From: Littorina saxatilis
Taxonomy: Eukaryota; Mollusca; Gastropoda; Littorinimorpha; Littorinidae
Direction of reading: 5' to 3'
Assembly (NCBI RefSeq): GCF_037325665.1
Contig: NC_090250.1
Coordinates: forward strand, 41,667,244 to 41,731,243
DNA length: 64,000 bases
Below are positions 11,619 through 22,800 of the stretch, piece after piece. The position numbers were made by a program, and so were the translations under genes. Within the stretch, counting starts at the first letter, position 1; each line of letters opens with the position of its first letter. Under the pieces are notes generated by a model. It ran no database searches and had not been told where the DNA came from. It was given only the letters and a program-made list of their open reading frames with translations.

Positions 11619-12354
11619 CAGACCTGGGAACCCCTGTGTTGCACTTATAGTATTCTCAAACAAACTTGGTGTATTTTCAGAAAAATGAGATTACTCCACA
11701 CAGCATTTGAACATCCATGATTAAAAAATGCTTCACACGCGTCCGTCACACTGTTAATTAAGTTTACCTATACATTTAAAACAAATGCTTTTGACCAAAA
11801 CAGTAATCATGTGTCAAAATACTGGATCGGCTTCGGGATGGGCTTGTGAAGAAAAGTAGTCTAGGAATTTTTATCGTCGTATTTATTTCCCCACTGACCG
11901 TACTGATCGTATTCTTTATTTATTTATTTATTTATTAAGGAGATTTTTATAGCGCATAACTAAAAGCACTATGCGCTTTACAATATCACTAGGTATAAGC
12001 ACACGCAAACATACTCTGATTAAATAGAACTTAGCCTAACAAGACATACTAAGAACACTTAACATTTGAGTTCATACAAAAATAGAGAATTACATTAAAT
12101 ACTGGACAAACGATTAAAATAAGCTTACGGCCTACACCGACTACAATGGACTATTTCAAATACAAAAATTTAGTTAACTATAAAAGGCAATGCATAAAAC
12201 TCCATAGTCCTAAGAAGGTAGAACAAATAAAAAAACATAAAAGACTATTTAACTATAATTACTTCGTAAAAGATAATAAACATGGAATACAAAGCTGTAT
12301 TCTTGACAATCATGCGTACAAAATACGGCGAAATCGTATGGGTTCCCAGGTCTG
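11619..12354. mobile_element. hAT-like non-autonomous element with 6-base target duplication
   Basis: Perfect terminal inverted repeats CAGACCTGGGAACCC at 11619 and at the right end (GGGTTCCCAGGTCTG). AGTGTT directly flanks both sides (11613-11618 and 12355-12360). CAG-type ends with a 6-base duplication fit the hAT6 group. It holds a LINE 3' end at about 11913-12330 and no transposase. Confidence 0.8.
11913..12330 (-). mobile_element. LINE 3'-end fragment with (AATA)n tail
   Basis: On the minus strand it ends in a hairpin-like GTAAAGCGCATAGTG...TATGCGCTATAAAAATCTCC block followed by (AATA)n. The same kind of 3' end (GCGCTTAGA... GCGCTATA) closes the LINEs at 30013 and 41513. It was inserted into the hAT-like element around it. 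The 5' limit is approximate. Confidence 0.6.
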
Positions 12355-12660
12355 AGTGTTCCTGATTTGTATGTGTGTTTGTGTTATATTTATTAGCCAG
12401 TATGACCACTCATCTAGCAGTAGCAGAGAATTAATAATATACACTTTTCACGTGTGCACGTTTTGTCACAAATAAAATAAAAATAGAATGCAATTTTGTT
12501 GTCCAAGTTTCACTTTTATTATACATAGATTTTTAATTTATGGGCACATTTTCCCCTGTGCATAGATATCATTCAGTAAAGTGTTCTCTCTTTTTCTCTG
12601 TCATGCTCTCCTTCTCTTGTATTCTCTTTTCTCCATGCTCTCTCTCTTGGCACCATGATT

Positions 12661-12666
12661 TTTATT
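12661..12666 (-). promoter_or_regulatory. Polyadenylation signal of ALKBH8
   Basis: TTTATT on the plus strand is AATAAA on the minus strand, about 120 bases past the ALKBH8 stop codon. A second copy lies at 12515-12520. Confidence 0.55.
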
Positions 12667-12784
12667 GTCATCTTTGCACCAAAAGTAAAGCTAACTTTCA
12701 CTTCACACAAAATTGAACACATGCACTCGCACATACACGCCCAGCATTTCTCGCACACACAGCGATTCACACCACACACACAAA

Positions 12785-15700
12785 TCAGCATTTTTCAAGC
12801 TCCACACACCAGTTGCCTTGATCATAGTAGCTTCGGTTCACCACACAACCTGTCACCTCCGCACACAGAGAGTCCAGCTCCCCTTGTTTGAACACGTGGT
12901 AGTATCGGTGAAACGTCTGACATTCTTTCAATTCCACGTTTCCAGTTTTCATTTCTACACCACTGGCTTTCTTGAGTTGCCAAGGAACTAGCATATCCTG
13001 CTCTTTGAATTCTGTCCTGTTCACGTGAACCTGTAACTTTTTACTATCTGTTCTGTATTGAGATAAATTACTGTTGGAGGAATCATCAAAGCTTAGCTCC
13101 CCTGTCTGGTGTAAAGTGCCAGGATTTGCACTGCTATCGTCTATGTCCCTTGCACATAAACCATTGAAGTTGTGCTCTAATTCAGTTGTTTTCAAATTGT
13201 CCCTGTGCACATTTCCCTTTCCAAACTCTACACTATTGTCACATTCATCTGAAATCTGGTTTTGTTTGGGCATATTTTTGCTTTCTAACTCAGATTCTGA
13301 ACTTTTCCTTGCACTGGTTTGGTCCTGTTCCTGATGTTTTTCTGCGTCTTGCTTTTGCTCTTGCTTGTATTCCCTACAAGATTTCAGGTACTTAGACTTT
13401 TTGTTGTCTTTTTCTTGTTCTTGAGCCCACACGTAGATCAGAACATGTCCTCCTGGTCTCAGGATTCGAACCAGCTCCTCAATGGCTTGTTTCCGTCTTA
13501 CCTGGTGAAAATGCAAACAATCACTGTCATTTTCTAGAGGTATAAACTACGTGCACAACTGATCACACAATTCTGTATAATGCTAGACTCTCTCAGGAGT
13601 GTGAAGTCATAGTCAACATTTTAAGTCACACCAGCAAACACACCCAGACACAACATTTTTACTCTCATGAATTTAATGTGTCTAACTCATTCTGTCCCAT
13701 GCTTGATAAATGCTGAAAAGCTCTTTTAGTCTACGCTAAACGATTTTATAGCATCACATTGCACAGTATATACCTCTTGGCTTCAGTGGTTTTTCTGAAT
13801 GCTTACCTTTCAAAATGTGAAAGCTGTATCAACAGACACTCAACAAGTTTACACTCACCTTAGTGGAGAGATGATGGATAACCGCGATGCACAGGCCAAC
13901 GTCTACCGAGCCTGAGCGTACAGGTATGGCCAGCACATCTGCCACAAACACCTGGAAACCACGGTGCTTGCAGATACCTGCCAATTTCTCACTGCGATCA
14001 GACCCAATCTGCACATACAGTAAAAGTTGTAACTGCCTTGGGTTCTGAATACATATGGTGTTGCAGGAAAGTCTTCCAACTCCTTGTAAATTTATCCTTT
14101 TTCCCCCCAGAGCGCCCAACACTGCCCGCTCGAACTCCCATTCGTAGATCCCTGAAACACCCGCTGTATACAATGCTACATATGACGCATATCCGTTTCC
14201 ATTTCTGCTGGCTTCCTGCGATGTTTGCGCATTAATAATTTTGGAAAACTCTCAGTATTTACTTTGATCATTCTTTGCCCATTAATCACAAAACACACAC
14301 ACACAAAGAAGTTCAGTCACACACAGATAGATACCTTGCAGAGATGTGGGTTGACAGATAAGTATTTTCCATTGCCACACCCTATGTCTACAAGAACAGA
14401 ACCAGGCTGCTGGGCCCGCAAGAAGTCTGCGATCTGAGGCCAAGGTTTGTGTCGCGTGTCGCTGAAGTGGTCTGCAATCTCTTCATAAACCTTCACATTT
14501 CAAAGAGAAGACATTCAAGTTCAACCGTATACGTGTACACCTCTGCAATCTCAAAGCACTGATTTATTTTCTTTGAATTCTCTTCTTGGTACTGCTCTAC
14601 AAATATCAATTAGAAACATAACTGAGAATATTTCAAAACACTCAAAAGTGTCATAATCGGTTCAGTGAAACCCTCCCTCCTAAGACCTAACAAAAATTGG
14701 AGAAAATAAAAGGGGCGGGGATGTAGCTCAGTCGGTAGCGCGCTGGATTTGTATCCAGTTGGCCGCTGTCAGCGTGAGTTCGTCCCCACGTTCGGCGAGA
14801 GATTTATTTCTCAGAGTCAACTTTGTGTGCAGACTCTCCTCGGTGTCCGAACACACCCGTGTGTACACGCAAGCACAAGACCAAGTGCGCACGAAAAAGA
14901 TCCTGTAATCCATGTCAGAGTTCGGTGGGTTATAGAAACACGAAAATACCCAGCATGCTTCCTCCGAAAACGGCGTATGGCTGCCAAAATGCCGGGTTAA
15001 AAAAACGGTCATACACGTAAAATTCCACTCGTGCAAAAAACACGAGTGTACGTGGGAGTTTCAGCCCACGAACGCAGAAGAAGAAGAAGAATTAGAAATA
15101 TAACTGAGAATATTTCAAAACACTCAAAAGTGTCATAATCGGTTCAGTGAAACCCTCCCTCCTAAGACATAACAAAAATTGGAGAAAATAAAATCTTAAC
15201 AGGAAAGGGTGTTTTATAATGGAGGTAAACTTACATATGTTGTGAACAGAAAATAAAATCTTAACAGGAAAGGGTGTTTTATAAAGGAGGTAAACTTACA
15301 TTATGTTGTGAACAAAAAATCTGAAAACTAAAGTCTAAGAGGGGTTCCACTGTACACATTTTTCTGCTAACTCCAAGACAACAGCAAGTAAGGCGAGACA
15401 ACAGCAAGTAAGGCGAGACAACAGCAAGTAAGGCGAGACAACAGCAAGTAAGGCGAGACAACAGCAAGTAAGGCGAGACAACAGCAAGTAAGGCGAGACA
15501 ACAGCAAGTAAGGCGAGACAACAGCAAGTAAGGCACATTGATTAAGCCTTTCGCTTCCGACCGCGCATTTAAGCGCGGTCGGACCCTCACAGCAGTCGGA
15601 CGCCCTGTTACTCAGGGGAAACAACCGAGAGTCCGCAGTTGCCTCGTTTTCGATAGCCAAGATGTCTGCCTCCATGTGGGTGCTGTTTTGAGTGAATTCG

Positions 15701-16857
15701 ATTGATTTTGACGGATTTTATTGCGTTTTTCTGGACATCTTTGGTTCGATTCTCTAACATGGCGAATCGGCGCTATACTGTTGAGGAAGCTGTTCGTATT
15801 TTGATGGATATTCCCGGCAATGGAGATGAAAGTGAAGATGAAAATGTGGTGGGAGGCGAGGGAGACATTGTTCAAAATGAAAGGGAAATTGAAAGTGACG
15901 AAAGTGAGAGTGATAATGATGATTTTGTACAACCATCCACGTCGCGTGGAAGGGGGCGTGGCAGAAGGGGACAAGGCAGGGGTGGGAGGGGTGGGACAGG
16001 TAGGAAAAGAACCGACACAGTTGATAATTCTCGTCAGGAAGATCCAACATTTTTATGCAATCTCAATTCAACACACCCTATTTTTAGAAATATCGTCAAA
16101 AATCTCATATTATGGCTAACCTGTTGAAAAAAAAATAAAAAATGAATAAGGCATATCTCAAAACTAAAATCATTCAACTATGCTGACAAAAGGCCAATAA
16201 AAATGTCTACATTGTCTATATTTTCACTAATAAACTGAATAAATTGGATTATCCGCCCCTTGCGTAAAACATTGTCTGCCCCTTTTGAGTAATTTGTGGT
16301 ATTATTGGAATCTCCAATCATATACCTACACATACATATATGTTTCTTTCCCCTACTGTTATCCTAACAGTTTTTATGCACTCTCAAATCAAAACACTCT
16401 TTTTTTACCACTATCCTCAAATAGTTCCGGAAGTCAAGGGGTTAAGATGTACTAACAAGACAGACTTCTCCCGCCATGCACAAATTATTCTCATCAACAA
16501 ATTTCTTATCTTTATCAACAAATGTTGATGAACACAGAATTGTCCTTATCACGGCAAACTCAATTTTCTCAGCTCATGTGTACATATGATATACTACAAG
16601 CAAGAAAACACTAATTCAGAGGCAAAAAAAAAGGAGCAGATCACTTAAAATTATGACAGGTTTAACACTATGGTTGTAAAAACTAATTGTTAAGTCTCCC
16701 TCCTTTTAAAGACCTGATTTTGTCAGATTTGAGGGGGACAGAAAAGGGGTGTTCCACTGTATTATGAAGTAAGATGATGAAAGGAAATGTGCAGCTTACA
16801 GAGTGGACATGCTGACTCTCCAGGGCTGATGCTTCCTTGTCCGTTTTTGGCATGAAG
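12785..16857 (-). CDS. ALKBH8: ALKBH8 exons 8-11: methyltransferase domain and C-terminus
   Basis: Exon 8 (16857-16800) gives [15 protein letters not shown]; exon 9 (14490-14335) [17 protein letters not shown] and the SAM-binding [10 protein letters not shown]; exon 10 (14008-13859) [12 protein letters not shown] and [20 protein letters not shown]; exon 11 (13501-12785) [19 protein letters not shown], a low-complexity insert, and the C-terminal LVPWQLKK...[13 protein letters not shown]. These match the Trm9/ALKBH8 family along their length. Stop codon TGA at 12787-12785. Confidence 0.92.
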
Positions 16858-19800
16858 CTGAAACAGATGTGAAAAGCATGCTTTGTGTCATGTCTACAGA
16901 AATGAAATAAATAAATTAAACCGCAAGGGGACAGAAGTTAAAAGACCCATGATAGTGTCACAAATGCACACATATTTGAATATCTTTTATGTGTATTGTT
17001 TCCTATACGTATTCAGGCATGAGAATTGTCCGCCGAAAGGCAAATTTCCGCCGAATTTTTTGTTTTGTTCCGCCAAAAAAGCAAAAGTGTCCGCCGAAAA
17101 AATGAATGAGGGAGGCAAAAATGGTTCTCAAAACTGAATTTAATGGCAAACTTGGAGCTCAGATGACACCAAATTGCACATTTTGGGTTCTTTGGAGAAC
17201 ATTTTTTTCGGGGGGGGCATGCCCCCGGACCCCCCTAGTAAGGCTAGGCGCTTCGCGCCGTCAACTTTGATATTACTTACACATTTTCAGCCTTTTTTAC
17301 TTTTTTCAATTCCCATGCCTGGTATTACTCAGTGCCAGAATATTAATGATGAAACACTTCGCATGCCTTGGTGAATTTAAGAAACGCAGAATTTACTAGC
17401 AGTAAATATCTCATTGAAAGCTCTAGGTACTGGCGTAAACATCTAATGATCTTATCAAAAGCGCATACTAAAGCATAATGCATACCTTTCTTTTTCATCA
17501 GTTGGTATCACACCTGTAACAGGCAAAAACAAGAACAGATAACTCACCTGGCTTAACAAAGAAAGAAAGAAAAAAACAAAAATGTTGTGGGTTGTGTATT
17601 GCCTGTTTGAATTTGTTCCACATAATTGTTGTTTTTACTTTTATCTTCATGCTAATAGTTTAGCAAAGTCTCTAACAAGGCAATAAAATGTTGATTCCTG
17701 CTCAGGTGGTGTTTGGTACGATGGACCCACATGTTTAATGCCCCACACCATCTGGACTATGTAGTTATGCATAATCTGGCAAAACTGGTGGAATATTGCA
17801 AGGTAATGGTCAACAATATCACTTCAAGAAGATGAGTGAATCGAAAATTTTATTGTAAATTTTCATTTAATAAATATACCTACCCGAATCACATGTAGCA
17901 TTGACACAATCGGAGATGCTAGGTTCTGAAAAGGCTAACCGTCTAAGGGAAGCAACCCCAACCACAAAAAGTGTAAACGTAGCCATGGTAATGACCATAC
18001 ACCCGGGGAGTTACCTCCCATCGTGCATGCCATGTCACTACTGCTACTGAACACGTGGTTCATATCATTCGACCTAAAGAATAAATTCTCCAAATCAAAA
18101 GCGGGGTTGGCGGGAGGGAATATACTATGTGATTCGGGTAGGTATATTTATTAAATGAAAATTTACAATAAAATTTTCGATTAAATTACATATTCCTACT
18201 CCGAATCACATGTAGCAGATTACAACAACAAGGCGGTGGGAAAGAAAAATCTAACTCACTCAAAAAACCTTGCCAAAAACCTGGACCGCTGCCAAAGAAT
18301 CAGGGCGGTCCCAGTGGGAAAGAAAATCTAACCCACTCAAAAGCCCTTGCCAGGGCTGGCCCACTGCCAACAGGCAGTGAGGGAACCAAGGAAAGTCCTG
18401 ATTGACAGCCGAGAAGTATCTCAGGCAAAGCGAAAGAGACAACCTCAGAGATCCAGAAAGCTGTGCTCAGCACTTCTTCCAATCTCCTAGCCGTAAAAAA
18501 CAGCACAGGAATAGACCCAAGCCTTGAATTAATAACCCTGGCGAGCCAAGGGAAAGACAAGCTTCCCCCCCCCCCCCCCCTTTTATTGGAAGGAAATGCT
18601 AATGTCCTGAGAAGATCCGTGCGTAAGGTTGTCCCCTCAACTGAGAAGGACGAACCCCCGCGGTGACCTTAAGACAACCATGCCAAAGTCTGCAAACCTT
18701 GGGATGTAGTAAAGCCCAAAAGGCTTGTGAGAAAGAAGTCAGCTCAAAAAAAAAAGAGTGACCAATCCCCACGAAAGAGCGAGAGAGAGACATCCAAGCA
18801 CTAAGTACCAGAGTCCACCTCGAAGAGAAAACTCACAAATAGAAGGTCGCCAGTCATCCCCTACCAGTCCCTGCGAACGCAGGGAGAGAGGTAGCACCCG
18901 ACAGCAGCCACTTACGACTGTGCGTAAGCTACCGGAAGTGAGGACCCACGGTGGTCAAAAACCGATGTGACTGGCAACCATAAACAAAATGGCTAAAAGC
19001 CAGAATGTTCCCAAAACAGTCTGCTTGAAGGTAATCGAGAGTGAATCAAAAACCGAAAGCAGAAAACCAAGACTGGTAAACGTAACCGTGAAGCCAGCCA
19101 GCCATAAGACTCCCGAAACCAGAGTTCTCAGGGAAAAAACAGGCAGTTAACTTCCTAGCCAAATCAAGAGCCTACCTGAGTTTGGCCAGAAACCCAGAGC
19201 GCGTCTGTCCCTGTCTGAAGACAGAGTCCAACGCGGAGAAAAACGGACAACCGCCCTAGACAAAGTTGCCTTTTGTAGCCGGGCGACTGTAAGGAAACCC
19301 GACCCAACGGACGTCATCCGGACTCGCCTCATACTAAGATGAGGAAGAAGAGAGGAAAGGCCCAAGACTGAAGTCACAGGAACCGAACCTTAACTAAACC
19401 TCTGCCCGAAGGAGAAGAGTAGCCAAAACCTGAGAGAGAGGAGGAAAGCCACAAAGAACTACTCCTCAAACATCCATTGTCCAAGACAATGCCCCCTCAG
19501 GAAAACCTGAATGTTACTTCCGAGGCCAACTCAAGTGAACCTTAAGTTTGGACGAAACACCAGAACGCGTCTGATCACTAGAGAAAGACAGAGTCCGACT
19601 CGATGAAAGACAACAAGGACCAAAGTCCGAACGTTTGTGGCCAAACAGGGGTAACCTGAAGCCAGAGAACCCCACAAGCCACAAGAAACGGGAAGGCAAC
19701 AACCACCATCGCCGCAACGTGGAATGGCTGTTGCCCGGCCAAGGCTGCCTATTGGCTGCCAGCTTAGCTTAACCAGAGGAATGAGCATGCTTCTGCTAAG

Positions 19801-22800
19801 CATGTTTCTGAGTATGCTAGCCCTACCTTCCTTCAACCTTTGTAAAGCAGTCAGAGACCTGGTGATCTCTACTCGACTGAATCTCTACTGCAGGCAAAGT
19901 TTAAGCGACTCTCTTTGACTGTTCAGGGAACTGAGAACGCGAAAGAAACGAGTCCCTCCGACACCCGCCGTACGAGCGTAGAGAAGGAAGGGCAGCCTCA
20001 TCTGCTCCATGCTCACCCTAGCAAGGGCTGGCCAACAGAGTAGAGAAAGGAGGCAAGTTCCAAAGGCTGAATAAGCAAGAAGGAACAAAAGGTGAAGCCC
20101 GTGTAGCCGAAGCCAGCCAAGGCTGAGCATGTTCCGGAACTGAACCATAGTAGAAACAGCGGCAGAACCAAAACACTAGAGATACCACCTTCGGGAGGAG
20201 ATGGCCTAGCCAAAACCTGCAAACCGTGGTACCTACAAAAGGTGACTAAGGAACCGGAAGTAGAAAAAACATCCTATCTTCACGGAACGGAAGTCCGACA
20301 TCGACAACAAAGTCAACCAACAAGGAAGCCACCAATGTCGATGCACCCAAGGGAAATCCTGAGCCGAAGCTTGAGCTGCGACGGAAATCCAGAACGTGTT
20401 CGATTGCTGACTAAAGACTGAGAACCAGAATAGCTCAGCTACGAACGCAAACCGAAGTCACAGTTGCTGGTGGTAAACTGATGAATGAGATGACCGGAAA
20501 CCGGAAAACCATCCAACCGGAAAAAGACCTGACTTATCCCCCTACTGACGGTCGTGAATAGGGGAAACGTCCAGGGCCACCCGAACTGACTAGGCAGTAA
20601 ACGCAACACCCAACAGGTAAAGTGAAGACTGCCCCGGCTGAGGCTAAAAGCCTAAATGCCCGTAGGCCAGCCGCTGTTCCTCACCCACCGACCTCCGAAG
20701 GAGTGTCAGGAAGAGGAGAAGTGTATCCGAACAGAGCCGGAAATGCAGCAGACAAAACCGCAAAAAACGGAAGCGAAAGATGCATAGAGTAGACTGAGGC
20801 CGGAAGCCCGAACGCCCGTAGGCCAGTCCTCTGTCAACTCCAGTCAAAACCGCAACGTGTACTTGAAATGGAGGACTTATGCTTCCAGTAAAACCGGAAA
20901 CACCACGCCGACAACGGCTGCCGCACTGGTGAAACACAAATGCCCACGACGGAACAAGAGTGAGACAGACCAGAAGAGGACTGGGGCCGGAACCCGAACG
21001 CCCGTAGGCCAGTCCTAGATCAACCCCAGACAAGCCACTACGTGCGCTTGTGATGGAGAACCTATGCTTCCAGACAGGAAGTGTAGGAGGCCGAAGCCCC
21101 GCCCGGGAAAACCTTCGACGTGACCTCTGCCGCAGCTTAGAGGACAGCGTTAAGCCTTTTTCCCAATAACCAACACGTGTGGAATCGCTGACGACAGACT
21201 GAATGTCCGACACAACCGGCGAAAAAACCGAAGTCCACGTGCTGGTGGAAGGCCGGTGAAACGGCATAACCGGAAAACCGGAAATCCGTCCCCCCCGACG
21301 TCGTCCTAACTCATGCCTCGACCAGGCTAAGAGAGAGAAGACGGCAAGTCTGCAGCCGCAGGCACCGGAACGGCAGTCGACGCGACAACCGAAGGTTGAA
21401 ACGCTGACTACATCGGCCAGAGCTGAGACACCACCTGCCCGAAGGGCTGGCGTTGCTCCTCAGCTACCGACATCCGGGAGGAAGTGGAAGCGAAAGGAGC
21501 AGTAAATCCGGGTGGAGCCGGAAAGCACCAGACGAGACCGCGAAAAGCGGAAGCGCCGAATGCGAGGACGGAGGCCGGAAGCCCGAATGCCCTAAAAGGC
21601 AACGTCCGGTCAACCCCGGAAACGACCACAGCGGGTGCGTACGTCAGAGGACCTATGCTTCCAGCGAGTGCCGGAAGCGCAGCGCCAGAAACGGCTACCG
21701 CCATTGCTCCGCCACACAATGGTCTTCGAGGAAGCCAGGGTGTGACTGAACAGAGGACGAATGCCCGGGGGGCAACGTCCGGTCAACCCCGGAAACGACC
21801 ACAGCGGGTGCGTACGTCAGAGGACCTATGCTTCCAGCGAGTGCCGGAAGCGCAGCGCCGGAAACGGCTACCGCCACTGCTCCGCCACACAATGGTCTTC
21901 GAGGAAACCAGGGTGCGACTGAACAGAGGACGAATGCCCGGGGGGCAACGTCCGGTCAACCCCGGAAACGACCACAGCGGGTGCGCACATCGGGGGACCT
22001 GGTCAACCCCGGAAACGACCACAGCGGGTGCGTACATCGGGGGACCTATGCTTCCGGCGAGTGCCGGAAGCGCAGCAGTCGGAAACGGCTAGACAACTCC
22101 GGAAACGACCCCAGCGGGTGCGTACGTCGGAGAAGTAGCCGGAACCAACTGCCGCCATTGCTCAGCCACACAATGGTCTTCAGTGAAGCCAGGGTGCGAC
22201 TGAACAGGGGTTTGCGGGTCGTGAACCCGCCGAAAAGAGCTGTGTCCCAGCAGGGACTGTCCGACGGCCTCACGAGGGCCTGTGGACCAGCTCGACTTAC
22301 TTGAATCGCCAACCACAGCGGTAGAAGACGAAGAAGCAAAACATCCGCCCTAGACAACGTCTCGGCCGGAAGCGTCAAAGAAGCCAACAAGGTGACGTCG
22401 CCCACAGACAGCGGGACCAACGGAAGACGCAGGCTTGGAACGCGAAAATTTCTTCACAAAGATAAAGCAGACACCTGCAACACCTGATCTGCTAACGGCA
22501 GAGAAGGCGAGGAGAAGAAACAGGACGTACAACAGTATATGACTGCCCCACAAAGTGTTTGTTCGAGGCAGAAAGAGTAACGAACAAAACATAACAAACA
22601 TGTTAAATCCGAAACCACGACCAGTCCTACGGACTGGTAGATACCTGCTAAAGCCTAGCCAAGTAAACCACTGTCAGCAACGCTGATACACAAAATGGCG
22701 GCCAAGCGATAAGTTACTGGACAAAATTTAGAAGTCCAAAACGGACGAAAATTAAGCAATAACAAAAATTCCTGTCAAAGTAATGACGAAATATGAAATG

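Noticed and set aside
12146-12355. Small Lys/Asn-rich protein
   Set aside because: AT-rich interior of a LINE fragment inside a hAT-like element.
14716-14790. Possible tRNA gene (also at 39303 and 59544)
   Set aside because: The tRNA-like head is followed by the same 300-base body and tail in all three places, with target duplications at two; these are SINEs.
15279-15675. Minus-strand open frames reading repeated [12 protein letters not shown]
   Set aside because: They come from the 20-base minisatellite, which is open in several frames.
21484-22304. Long open frames on both strands rich in Arg, Pro and Gly
   Set aside because: They run across the 173-base tandem repeat, change frame between copies and resemble no protein.
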